From NCBI GenBank assembly GCA_965224495.1, contig CBDCZI010000022.1, forward strand, positions 62,001 to 126,000: 64,000 nucleotides of DNA, given 5' to 3'. The translations under genes were made by a program, and so were the position numbers. This document shows, piece by piece, positions 42,706 to 51,218 of the stretch (positions are counted from its first letter, which is position 1; each line of letters opens with the position of its first letter). Below the pieces are notes generated by a model. The model was not told the origin of the DNA. It ran no database searches and saw only the letters and a program-made list of their open reading frames with translations. Source of the DNA: CBDCZI01 sp965224495 (lineage in GTDB: Bacteria; Bacteroidota; Bacteroidia; Cytophagales; JAAEPT01).

Positions 42706-43473
42706 ATGAGTAAACTAGAGTATAAAGAATTGTTGGACGCTGGCGTTCATTTTGGTCACTTGACTAGAAAATGGGATCCTAGAATGGCTCCTTATATTTT
42801 TACTGAAAGAAACGGTATTCACATTATCGACTTAAACAAGACTATCACTAGTCTTGAAGTTGCAAGTGAAGCAATTAAGAACATCGTTCGTTCGGGTAGA
42901 AAAGTAATGTTTGTTGCTACAAAAAAACAAGCTAAAGAGGTTGTTGTAGCTCAAGCAGAAAGATTAAACATGCCTTTCGTAACTGAAAGATGGTTAGGTG
43001 GTATGTTAACTAACTTTGCAACAGTAAGAAAGTCTATTAAAAAGATGTCATCTATCGCTAAATTAGAGAAAGATGAAACTTACAAATACATTGCGAAGCG
43101 TGAACGTTTAATGCTTTCTCGTGAAAAAGATAAATTAAATAGAGTTTTAGGTGGTATTTCTGATTTAACAAGATTACCAGCTGCTTTATTCGTTATCGAT
43201 GTAAAGAAAGAACATATTGCAATTGCTGAAGCTAAAAAATTAGGTATTCCTATTTTTGCTATCTGTGATACAAACTCAAACCCAGAGATTGTTGATTATG
43301 CAATCCCTGGAAATGATGATTCTTTCAAAGCAATTAAAGTTGTAACTGATGCGTTTGCTCAAGCAATCGAAGAAGGTTTGACTGAAAGAAAGAAAATCCG
43401 TGAGGAAAAGAAAAAAGAAGACGAGGTAGAAGCTAAAAAAGTAGTTGATACTGAAAAAGTAGAAGAGAAATAA
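42706..43473 (+). CDS. rpsB: Ribosomal protein uS2
   Basis: Small-subunit protein of 255 residues. It starts MSKLEYKELLDAGVHFGHLT, with RKWDPRMAPYIFTERNGIHI, ERWLGGMLTNFATVRKSI, and ALFVIDVKKEHIAIAEAKKL. ATG 42706 fits the family; the frame is open further upstream but runs over rpsI. The C-terminus has a charged tail rich in K and E. It lies 25 bases after rpsI. Confidence 0.97.
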   Translation: MSKLEYKELLDAGVHFGHLTRKWDPRMAPYIFTERNGIHIIDLNKTITSLEVASEAIKNIVRSGRKVMFVATKKQAKEVVVAQAERLNMPFVTERWLGGMLTNFATVRKSIKKMSSIAKLEKDETYKYIAKRERLMLSREKDKLNRVLGGISDLTRLPAALFVIDVKKEHIAIAEAKKLGIPIFAICDTNSNPEIVDYAIPGNDDSFKAIKVVTDAFAQAIEEGLTERKKIREEKKKEDEVEAKKVVDTEKVEEK

Positions 43474-43503
43474 TCTCTACCTACATAAGTCTATAAATAC
43501 AAC

Positions 43504-43545
43504 CGAACACTAGCATTTTATTTTGTTGGTGTTCGTTTGTTTTAA
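43504..43545 (+). terminator. Possible attenuator hairpin between rpsB and tsf
   Basis: cgaacac (43504-43510) pairs with gtgttcg (43529-43535) around an 18-base loop and is followed by a T-rich stretch. It may reduce transcription into tsf or act as a partial terminator. No separate TAnnTTTG promoter for tsf was seen in the 154-base gap. Confidence 0.45.
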
Positions 43546-43627
43546 GGTCTTTGACCTGCTAAGCATTCGAAGAGCGTTTTTTAAAAGATAATTAAAAAGA
43601 AACTTAGGTTTCACAAAATATAAGATC

Positions 43628-44458
43628 ATGGCAATAACTGCACAAGACGTAAACAAATTAAGAAAGCAAACTGGTGCTGGAATGATGGATTGTAAAAAAG
43701 CTCTTACCGAAGCAGGTGGAGATTTTGAAGAAGCAATCGCATTGTTAAGAAAAAAAGGGCAAAAAGTATCGGCTAGTAGAGCGGATAGAGAAACTACTGA
43801 AGGTAGAGTGTTTGTTAAAACTGTTAATGACGGTAAAACAGCTTACTTGGTGTCTTTAGGGTGTGAGACTGATTTCGTTGCTAAAAATGATGATTTCATC
43901 ACTTTAGGAGAGTCTTTCTTGAATGCTGCTATTGAATCTGGAGCATCTTCTCCAGCTGAATTGATGACTGCTACTATTGGTGGGCAATCAATTGCTGAGG
44001 TAGTTATTGAAAACGTAGGGAAAATCGGTGAAAAACTTGATATAGCTAACGTAATCAAAATGGAAGGAGAAAAAGTTGTTCCTTATATCCACTCTAATGC
44101 TAAGTTAGGTGTTTTGGTTTCTTTAAAAGGAATTGGGTCTGCTGAAGTTGAAGAGATAGGAAAAGATGTTGCTATGCAAATTGCAGCAATGAACCCTGCT
44201 GCTCTTGACAAATCAGGTATCGCTCAGTCAATTATTGACAGAGAGTTAGAAGTAGGGATGGAGCAAGCTCGTTCTGAAGGGAAACCTGAAGCAATGTTAG
44301 AAAAAATTGCTCAAGGGAAATTGAATAAATTCTTCTCTGAGAACACGTTGTTGAGTCAAAAATTTGTGAAAGACAATAAAAAAACAATCACACAAGTTTT
44401 AAATGATGTAAACAAAGGATTAACTGTTACTGAATTTAAAAGAATTGCTTTAGGGTAA
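43628..44458 (+). CDS. tsf: Elongation factor Ts
   Basis: Guanine nucleotide exchange factor for EF-Tu, 276 residues. The N-terminal module has KLRKQTGAGMMDCKKALTEA and GDFEEAIALLRKKG; the core has LVSLGCETDFVAKNDDF and VAMQIAAMNPAAL. It follows rpsB as in most bacteria and ends in a terminator. Confidence 0.97.
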   Translation: MAITAQDVNKLRKQTGAGMMDCKKALTEAGGDFEEAIALLRKKGQKVSASRADRETTEGRVFVKTVNDGKTAYLVSLGCETDFVAKNDDFITLGESFLNAAIESGASSPAELMTATIGGQSIAEVVIENVGKIGEKLDIANVIKMEGEKVVPYIHSNAKLGVLVSLKGIGSAEVEEIGKDVAMQIAAMNPAALDKSGIAQSIIDRELEVGMEQARSEGKPEAMLEKIAQGKLNKFFSENTLLSQKFVKDNKKTITQVLNDVNKGLTVTEFKRIALG

Positions 44459-44480
44459 TTTACTTTAAAATGATAATAAG

Positions 44481-44509
44481 AAAGCCGACTAATTTAGTCG
44501 GCTTTTTTT
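44481..44509 (+). terminator. Terminator after tsf
   Basis: A perfect 11-base-pair stem aaagccgacta (44481-44491) / 44495-44505 with a 3-base loop, followed by a T run. Confidence 0.85.
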
Positions 44510-44545
44510 GTTTAAAAACTTTTGAGGGTTGTATGAAAAGGGGCG

Positions 44546-46741
44546 TTATAACAATACCAACCCATTACTTACCAGTTCTTTCCATACATGACTATCAGTT
44601 AATTGCTTGACGTCTCCTAAACCTTGTGTTTTGTAGCTTTCGGCTATGTCTTTCAATGTAAGACGGTGTGTGTTGTTGGGGGTTAATTCTGTTAAAACCT
44701 GCGCTAACCATTCGCCAATTACAGCCGTGGTACTAAAAGAAAAGGCGGTTTTTTTATTGTGAAAAACGAGTTCTACCATCTCTGTCATCTTTCCTTTTTT
44801 CTTCTTTTCAAATCCACGTAGTGTAGGTTGGTTTCCTAACCAAAGAACTTTAGCATTTGATTTTGTCTTTTCTTTACTGTTCTGAATAGCTGTTTCTATC
44901 AAGTCTGGTGCTAATGTGGTACTTGGAGTCTCAAAATCAAACCATTCGTAAAGCTCAAAATCAAAACAAACACCATACATATAGTTAAATAATGATTTTC
45001 TTAACCCTTCGCTAAATAGTTGGTGATTTGCTCCTGTAGGGTCACTGTGTTTGTAATCATTTTCTGCAAATTTACCTTCTGAAGGACCTATTTTTTGTAC
45101 ACCAAAAACTTCGGGGTCTAAACCGATAGGACTGTGAGCTGTCATCGCAAATTGATGCCAGAAAGCAGATTGTACCACACCGTTTAAAAACAACTGCCGA
45201 ACAATCTCTAAAGCATCTATTGTTTCTTGTTCTGTTTGTGTAGGGAAGCCATACATTAAATAAGCGTGTACCATAATGTCTGATTGCGTGAAATTATGGG
45301 CTACTTGAGCTACTTTCTCTATGGTTACTCCTTTTTTCATCATCTCTAACAATCGATCAGAGGCAACTTCTAAACCACCTGAAACAGCGATACAGCCCGA
45401 TTGTTTTAATAATTGACACAAGTCAGCAGTGAAACTTTGTTCAAATCGAATGTTTGTCCACCACGTAATGGTGATGCCTCTACGGATAATTTCTATTGCC
45501 AAATCACGCATCAAAGCAGGTGGAGCGGCCTCATCTACAAAGTGAAAACCTGTTTCGCCTGTTTGCTCGATAATTTGTTCGATACGGTCGCAAAGAATTT
45601 GTGGGGTGACCGGTTCGTAGTTTTTTATATAATCTAGCGAGATGTCACAGAAAGTACATTTTCCCCAATAACAACCGTGAACCAACGTCATTTTATTCCA
45701 CCTGCCATCACTCCAAAGACGGTGCATAGGATTTGCCATTTCGATAACCGACAAATAACTATCTAATGCCAAGTCCGAATAATCGGGAGTGCCTGTTACA
45801 GCAAAGGGAAAGTCTCGTTCTTTATTTGAATTGTAATAAATAACTTCGCCATTGGTTCGTGCAAACGTACGTTTTAATTCTTCTAAAGGTGCTTTCCCTT
45901 TTAGATGTTCTAATAAATTGTAAATTGGACGTTCGCCATCATCTAAGGTGATAAAGTCGATATAATCAAATACTTTTTCTTCGGTAAGTGAACGTAATTC
46001 GGTGTTTGGGTAACCTCCTCCCATAACGACCGTAATCTCTGGGTGATTTTGTTTTAAGTATTGCCCACATTTAAAAGCGCCGTATAAATTCCCTGGAAAC
46101 GGTACACTGATACAAACTACGGTCGGTTGGTATTGCTGTAGTTTAGCTTCAAAAAGCTCTAATAAGATAGTGTCAATAAAGGTGTTTGGAGCTTCTAATT
46201 CTTGGTGTAATTCAGTGAATTCGGTTGCTGATTCGCCCAGTCGTTCGGCGTAACGGCTAAAACCAAAGTGAGGGTCAACGGTTTCTTTAATCAAATCTGC
46301 AATGTCTTCTAAGTACAAAGTAGCAAAATGACGTGCTTTATCTTGTATTCCCATCGACCCAAATGCCCAATCCAAATCTTCTAATTGAGTAAACTTACCT
46401 GCTTCGGGTAAATAATCACTTTCACAAATATTGTGTGCTAAGGTAGAGTCTTTTTTCTGTAAAAACCGGATAACGGCATCAATGGTTTTGATGTAATCGT
46501 CTTGCAAGCTAACCATACGGTAAGCGTTTTCGGACAATTCAAAATCACTTTCTTCTATCGCTTGAAAAAGATGTTGAAATCCTTTTTTACTAAACAATGC
46601 ATTGATTACGTCTATACCCAAATCGGCTTGGTGCGATTTTATTCCCTGCGTGTTTAAAAACCCCTTAATGTAAGCTGTTGCTGGGTAAGGTGTGTTTAAT
46701 TGCGTAAATGGTGGCGTGATGATAAAAACAGATGTATCCAA
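44546..46741 (-). CDS. B12-binding-type radical SAM protein
   Basis: A 731-residue protein with an N-terminal cobalamin-binding-like region: SVFIITPPFTQLNTPYPATAYIKG and, near residues 195-235, TVVCISVPFPGNLYGAF and VVMGGGYPNTELRSL. The radical SAM domain follows, with its cluster motif near residue 355: HGCYWGKCTFCDIS (C-x4-C-x2-C). Later come SGGLEVASDRLLEMMKKGV and HAYLMYGFPTQTEQE. The C-terminal 150 residues are less conserved. Many such proteins methylate or rearrange complex substrates, but this one cannot be assigned a reaction. The start is TTG; it stands alone. Confidence 0.8.
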   Translation of the reverse strand: MDTSVFIITPPFTQLNTPYPATAYIKGFLNTQGIKSHQADLGIDVINALFSKKGFQHLFQAIEESDFELSENAYRMVSLQDDYIKTIDAVIRFLQKKDSTLAHNICESDYLPEAGKFTQLEDLDWAFGSMGIQDKARHFATLYLEDIADLIKETVDPHFGFSRYAERLGESATEFTELHQELEAPNTFIDTILLELFEAKLQQYQPTVVCISVPFPGNLYGAFKCGQYLKQNHPEITVVMGGGYPNTELRSLTEEKVFDYIDFITLDDGERPIYNLLEHLKGKAPLEELKRTFARTNGEVIYYNSNKERDFPFAVTGTPDYSDLALDSYLSVIEMANPMHRLWSDGRWNKMTLVHGCYWGKCTFCDISLDYIKNYEPVTPQILCDRIEQIIEQTGETGFHFVDEAAPPALMRDLAIEIIRRGITITWWTNIRFEQSFTADLCQLLKQSGCIAVSGGLEVASDRLLEMMKKGVTIEKVAQVAHNFTQSDIMVHAYLMYGFPTQTEQETIDALEIVRQLFLNGVVQSAFWHQFAMTAHSPIGLDPEVFGVQKIGPSEGKFAENDYKHSDPTGANHQLFSEGLRKSLFNYMYGVCFDFELYEWFDFETPSTTLAPDLIETAIQNSKEKTKSNAKVLWLGNQPTLRGFEKKKKGKMTEMVELVFHNKKTAFSFSTTAVIGEWLAQVLTELTPNNTHRLTLKDIAESYKTQGLGDVKQLTDSHVWKELVSNGLVLL

Positions 46742-46795
46742 AGTCGTTTATTTAGTCTAACAAAGGTCGTAAAGTTTATTGAGAAAGAGATAATA

Positions 46796-47323
46796 TTAAC
46801 TTGCTAACTCAACTAATTTATTGACCGTTTTCCAATTTCGGGTAGTGGCTTGTGTTTTTAGTTTTCTTTCTATAAAGTTATTGTTCATTTTTATTTTACC
46901 ATAACCATTAGGGCAATATAAATAAACGGTTTTTCCGATGATTTTAAATTCATCGGGGGAAAAGGTGTTCTCTTCGAGTGCAGTGGCTAATTCTGTTTGT
47001 GGAAGGTCTGCTAAAAAGGTAATGTAAAGGACTTTTTCTTCTGCTTCGTTAGTGAAAAAAGGATTGTTAGCGATGGTTCTTTGCAATTCGTTGAGCGATA
47101 AAACCAATGTAGGTACGTCAAAATCGTATTTCCCTTTGATGGCAGATTTTATCTTTTCTGCTAAGTTTTTTTCTTCCGAATGAAAAACAATGTTGCCACT
47201 TTGTATATAAGTTTGAATAGCTGAACAGCCTAATTTCTCAAATAGTACTTTTAAGTCAGCCATCAATATTTTCTTTTGTCCACTTACGTTTATTCCTCGA
47301 AGTAAAGCGATTTGTTTTTTCAT
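46796..47323 (-). CDS. DUF1697 family protein
   Basis: A 175-residue protein with the DUF1697 start: QIALLRGINVSGQKKILMADL, then KLGCSAIQTYIQSGNIVFHS, then LSLNELQRTIANNPF. The C-terminal part has KTVYLYCPNGYGKIKMNNNF and ATTRNWKTVNKLVEL. The family is common in bacteria and of unknown function. It lies 54 bases upstream of the radical SAM gene on the same strand and could be co-transcribed. Confidence 0.87.
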   Translation of the reverse strand: MKKQIALLRGINVSGQKKILMADLKVLFEKLGCSAIQTYIQSGNIVFHSEEKNLAEKIKSAIKGKYDFDVPTLVLSLNELQRTIANNPFFTNEAEEKVLYITFLADLPQTELATALEENTFSPDEFKIIGKTVYLYCPNGYGKIKMNNNFIERKLKTQATTRNWKTVNKLVELAS

Positions 47324-47704
47324 AGTAGCTAGTTCTTTATGAAATAAATTTACGGATTATTCTTATCTAAAGTGCGTAAGTAATGGTTGTATTTTGAAAA
47401 ATTAGAGTAACACACATACACCTTTACGCTGGTAAGTCAGATTTAAAAGAAAACTACAAAGGAGTAAAAATAACATTTAACAGTTTATCAAGAATTCTCT
47501 GGAGATATGAATATTCCTTGTTCGTTTTCTGATGGGGAAATAAGACTACGGAAATAACTCTTTTTGCTATTTCTGAAAAACAATTAATAACAGTTTCCTG
47601 ATTAAGTGAAAGAAATGAAGAAAAGTAACGATATTACCAACTCATAAAAAACATTGTCCGATTAATAAGGGACTAGGCCATTTGTTGTTGGCAACTTAGA
47701 AGAA
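47324..47704. other. Intergenic stretch of 381 bases, no feature seen
   Basis: AT-rich sequence between the divergent DUF1697 and HEAT-like genes. I see no tRNA, no convincing small gene, no exact TAnnTTTG box and no strong inverted repeat. It may hold promoters for both flanking genes. Confidence 0.4.
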
Positions 47705-48211
47705 ATGACTAAACTAGAAACACGTCTTATACCCTCGTCTAAAGAAAACACATTACAAATCGCTTTAGACTGTATTTCCGACAATCGATTATTGGAAGAA
47801 TTACTCATTATTGCGTTTTCTGATAAAAAGGTGGTTTCGTGGCATGCCTGTTGGGTAATTGAATACATAGCACAGCGCAACACATCTATTTTGGTTAAAC
47901 ACACTAATTTATTAATCCAAAAGCTACTTATTCTTCAACATCCCAGTCAAATTAGAGCAATATTTGGAACAGTTTCTATCCTCTCCTTTGATTGTGAACA
48001 ACACTTAGAGTTATTAGATTTCTGTATTGAAAAATTAACTAATGAGAAATCTCCACACAACGAAAAATCACGAGCCTTAATCGTCTTAGAAAAGTTTATT
48101 CGTTTTGAGCCCGATTTGAAAAATGAGCTTTTTCCTATTATCGAGCAAACGATTGTATTTACTAAGACGGCACATTTTCGCAAACGGTTAAAAGCCTTTT
48201 TATCCTTATAA
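47705..48211 (+). CDS. HEAT-like helical protein of unknown function
   Basis: A 168-residue protein built of amphipathic helix pairs, such as LLEELLIIAFSDKKVVSWHACWVIEYIA and SRALIVLEKFIRFEPDLKNELFPIIEQ, in the manner of HEAT or armadillo repeats. No signal peptide. I do not recognise a named family. It likely serves protein-protein contact. A strong hairpin follows the stop. Confidence 0.55.
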   Translation: MTKLETRLIPSSKENTLQIALDCISDNRLLEELLIIAFSDKKVVSWHACWVIEYIAQRNTSILVKHTNLLIQKLLILQHPSQIRAIFGTVSILSFDCEQHLELLDFCIEKLTNEKSPHNEKSRALIVLEKFIRFEPDLKNELFPIIEQTIVFTKTAHFRKRLKAFLSL

Positions 48212-48253
48212 CACAAAAAAAGCCACGAATTAACTTCGTAGCTTTTTTTGTGT
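48211..48253. terminator. Bidirectional terminator between convergent genes
   Basis: A long stem, acacaaaaaaagc...acgaa against ttcgt...gctttttttgtgt (48211-48253), interrupted by one C/A mismatch, with T runs on both strands. It serves the HEAT-like gene and the convergent HNH gene. Confidence 0.8.
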
Positions 48254-48268
48254 TGTAATTAATATCTT

Positions 48269-48838
48269 TTAGATTTTAACGTGTCCCCAATTACTCCCGT
48301 TTTTAATTCGGTATAGTTGCATTTCAGAAATGTTATATTTTTCTGCTAACGCTTTAAATCTAATCGTTCTCTTTGGATCAGCAATGACTTTTTTGATTTC
48401 CACCACTTGATCGAAATGTAATTTTCGACCTTGAATAGTAATCCTGTTTTTTCTCTTTAGAATTCCTTCCAAATGAAAAGGACTCTTTACTTGATGAATT
48501 TCCTTCTCTCTTTTTGTCGCCCACGTCAAGTTCTCCAACTCGTTATTCATTTTCATGTGATCTAAATGAAGAACAATTTTATGTTTATCACTTGGCTTTG
48601 GTAAAAACAACTGAGCCATCAAACGATGAATATAAAACAAACGTTTTGTACCATCTTTTAAACGCATTCTTATCGCAGGGTAACCTACCGTTATTGCCCC
48701 TTTAAGGATTTTCCCTTCTTCTAATTTCTTTTTATAGCTAGCAATTCTTCCTTTAGAAGAAACAGCATATTTACCTTTAAGTTTACCTTCGGCTTCTTCA
48801 AAAACCTTCCACTCTTCGTTTGGTAATACTTTAATCAT
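48269..48838 (-). CDS. NUMOD4/HNH endonuclease-like protein
   Basis: The N-terminal NUMOD4-like segment EEWKVFEEAEGKLKGKYAVSSKGRIASY is followed by an HNH-type nuclease core: YIHRLMAQLFL, then KIVLHLDHMKMNNELENLTWAT, with the usual N-x2-L-x-N-L-x-W pattern. The usual V-x-H-x-D is read here as LHLDH. The C-terminal 60 residues include a helix-turn-helix-like stretch (RFKALAEKYNISEMQLYRIK) suited to DNA binding. It resembles free-standing homing endonucleases, but no intron or intein is nearby. It has its own -7 box upstream. Confidence 0.8.
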   Translation of the reverse strand: MIKVLPNEEWKVFEEAEGKLKGKYAVSSKGRIASYKKKLEEGKILKGAITVGYPAIRMRLKDGTKRLFYIHRLMAQLFLPKPSDKHKIVLHLDHMKMNNELENLTWATKREKEIHQVKSPFHLEGILKRKNRITIQGRKLHFDQVVEIKKVIADPKRTIRFKALAEKYNISEMQLYRIKNGSNWGHVKI

Positions 48839-48872
48839 AATAAATGGTGTTAATCTTTCAAAAACTATAACA

Positions 48873-48880
48873 CAAAGATA
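48873..48880 (-). promoter_or_regulatory. -7 promoter box of the HNH gene
   Basis: Reads TATCTTTG on the minus strand (TAnnTTTG), 34 bases before the HNH start codon. Confidence 0.55.
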
Positions 48881-49020
48881 CGTTCAATATTGAGTGTGCC
48901 TTTATTAGACATTTGATAGACGTGTTCTTTTAGATGAATAGCATTGTTTTTTAGATGAAAAACACAATCTTGTAACAACACGAAGTTAAATAGCTCGTAC
49001 ATAGCTGAAAAAAATAAGCA

Positions 49021-49056
49021 AAAAAAACCACCAACCTTTTTAAGGCTGGTGGTTTA
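49021..49056 (-). terminator. Terminator after lpdA
   Basis: The stem aaaccacca/tggtggttt is extended by acctt/aaggc with one mismatch and a short T loop, about 20 bases beyond the lpdA stop. The minus strand ends in a T run. Confidence 0.75.
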
Positions 49057-49076
49057 GTTACTTTAGTAAGCTTATC

Positions 49077-50471
49077 TTACAAGTGAATCACTTCACCGTA
49101 AGCAGCAGCTGCTGCTTCCATTACCGCTTCCGACATCGTTGGGTGTGGGTGAACAGATTTGATGATTTCGTGACCTGTTGTTTCTAAGTTTCTAGCTACA
49201 ACAACTTCAGCAATCATATCCGTTACGCCTGCTCCAATCATGTGAGCACCTAACCATTCACCATATTTGGCGTCAAAGATAACTTTTACAAATCCTTCTT
49301 TCACTCCTCCCGCTGCAGCTTTACCTGATGCGGAGAAAGGGAATTTTCCTACTTTTATTTCGTAACCTGCATCTTTTGCTTGGGCTTCTGTCATCCCTAC
49401 AGAGGCAATCTCTGGTGAACAATAAGTACACCCTGGTATATTTTCGTAGTTCAATGGTTCAACGTCAATTCCTGCGATTTTTTCTACACAGATAATCCCT
49501 TCAGCCGAAGCAACGTGTGCCAATGCGGGTCCTTTTACAATATCTCCGATAGCGTAAACACCTGGTACATTTGTTTGGTAATAATCATCAACCAAAACAC
49601 GCCCTTTGTCAGTCGCTACTCCTGCGTCTTCAAGTCCGATTCCTTCAATGTTTGTAGAAACCCCAACTGCCGAAAGAACAACATCACATTCAATGATCTC
49701 TTCTCCTTTCTTTGTCTTGATTTTTACTTTGTTTGTTTTTCCTGACGTATCCACGCTTTCTACAGCCGAATTTGTCATTATTTTAATCCCTTTTTTCTTA
49801 AATTCTTTTGCTAATGCTCTTGAGACATCGATATCTTCGTTAGGAACGATATTAGGCAAAAATTCTACAACTGTAACATCTGTTCCGATTGCATTGTAGT
49901 AGTAAGCAAACTCAACACCAATTGCTCCCGAACCAACAATTACCATTTTCTTTGGTTGTTTATCTAAAACCAACGCTTCACGGTAACCAATGATTTTTTT
50001 ACCATCTTGTGGCAAATTAGGTAATTCTCTTGAACGACCTCCTGTTGCAATAATGATATTTGTAGCAGAAACTTCAGTAGTTAATCCACTTTCGTCTGTT
50101 ACTAAAAGTTTTTTTCCTTTGGCTAATTTAGCAAATCCTTTGATAAGGTCAATCTTGTTCTTTTTGAACAAAAACTGTATTCCTTTACTCATTCCGTCTG
50201 CGACACCACGACTTCTTTCTACTATTGCTTTGATATCTGCATCAGCACTTTTTACCGTAATACCATAATCTTCGGCGTGTTGAATGTACTCAAATACTTG
50301 TGCACTTTTCAATAGTGCTTTTGTAGGAATACACCCCCAGTTTAAGCAAATACCACCTAATTCGGCTTTTTCAACAACAGCTACCTTTTTTCCCAATTGA
50401 GAAGCACGGATAGCGGCAACGTAACCACCTGGTCCACTACCAACAACTATTAAATCGTATTTAGATGCCAT
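49077..50471 (-). CDS. lpdA: Dihydrolipoyl dehydrogenase
   Basis: FAD-dependent E3 subunit of 2-oxoacid dehydrogenase complexes. It has DLIVVGSGPGGYVAAIRASQLG, the redox disulfide GGICLNWGCIPTKALL near residue 40, the NAD-binding motif KMVIVGSGAIGVEFAYYY, GVYAIGDIVKGPALAHVA, and the C-terminal HPHPTMSEAVMEAAAAAYG with the catalytic His-Glu pair. Length 464 is standard. It stands alone with its own promoter and terminator; the E1 and E2 genes are not in the window. Confidence 0.96.
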   Translation of the reverse strand: MASKYDLIVVGSGPGGYVAAIRASQLGKKVAVVEKAELGGICLNWGCIPTKALLKSAQVFEYIQHAEDYGITVKSADADIKAIVERSRGVADGMSKGIQFLFKKNKIDLIKGFAKLAKGKKLLVTDESGLTTEVSATNIIIATGGRSRELPNLPQDGKKIIGYREALVLDKQPKKMVIVGSGAIGVEFAYYYNAIGTDVTVVEFLPNIVPNEDIDVSRALAKEFKKKGIKIMTNSAVESVDTSGKTNKVKIKTKKGEEIIECDVVLSAVGVSTNIEGIGLEDAGVATDKGRVLVDDYYQTNVPGVYAIGDIVKGPALAHVASAEGIICVEKIAGIDVEPLNYENIPGCTYCSPEIASVGMTEAQAKDAGYEIKVGKFPFSASGKAAAGGVKEGFVKVIFDAKYGEWLGAHMIGAGVTDMIAEVVVARNLETTGHEIIKSVHPHPTMSEAVMEAAAAAYGEVIHL

Positions 50472-50506
50472 AATATATCTTTTTTATTCTATTCTAATTT
50501 AAGCCC

Positions 50507-50514
50507 CAAATATA
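50507..50514 (-). promoter_or_regulatory. -7 promoter box of lpdA
   Basis: Reads TATATTTG on the minus strand, an exact TAnnTTTG match, 35 bases before the lpdA start. Confidence 0.6.
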
Positions 50515-50690
50515 CGAAGAATTGTTTTTTTATACTCGCCTATTTTCATATTTCATACTGTTATTCATCATATTTTTGGTTATTACCTAAGCTATAATCA
50601 ATAGAGATTATCAAATAAAAGAGTTTACTGTTCTTGGTTGTCTCTTTGTGTTTCTCAGCGTTTTCATTCTTTTTTTCGTATCTTTATAAT

Positions 50691-51116
50691 GTGAAACAAG
50701 TATTTTCTATAGCCATCGCCTCTTTAGTGCTTTTTAGCAGTTTGGGTTTTTCTGTCGCTACGCATTATTGTGGAGGCAAAAAAATAATGTCCGAATTGGT
50801 ATTGGCTGATGGTGATTTGAGCTGTGGGATGATTGAAAAAACTTGTGCCACACCGTCTGAATATGGTTTTTCGTTCAATAAAGTTTGTTGTGAAAACGAA
50901 TTAATAGCTGTTGATTTGGATGATGATTTCAAGTTAGATATCGCACAAGTTCACGATGCTACTGATTTTGTAATTGCTTTTGTTTACGTCTTTTTACTTC
51001 CAAATTTCACAACGTCAGCGACGAGTAATACGGTCGTTTATTCACCACCTCCACTGAAACAAAACAGACAAATCTTGTTTCAATCCTTCCTTTTATACGA
51101 TAAGTTTTTGGCTTAA
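50691..51116 (+). CDS. HYC_CC_PP family exported protein
   Basis: A signal-like helix (VFSIAIASLVLFSSLGFSVA) is followed by the three marks of this Bacteroidota family: ATHYCGGKK near residue 25, KVCCENE near 67, and SPPPLKQN near 120. A membrane helix near 90-105 (FVIAFVYVFLLPNF) is also present. I use the GTG at 50691; the frame is open further upstream but the signal peptide begins here. The cysteines and histidine hint at metal contact. Its place directly before a copper/silver-type RND efflux operon suggests a role there. Confidence 0.75.
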   Translation: MKQVFSIAIASLVLFSSLGFSVATHYCGGKKIMSELVLADGDLSCGMIEKTCATPSEYGFSFNKVCCENELIAVDLDDDFKLDIAQVHDATDFVIAFVYVFLLPNFTTSATSNTVVYSPPPLKQNRQILFQSFLLYDKFLA

Positions 51117-51218
51117 ATAGACTTTTGTTTACGGTAACGTTTACACAGTTTTATGTGCTTTTATTTTACGCTGTTTTACACGTAATCTCAAGCTATTTCC
51201 ACTCACTTATCTATAAAA

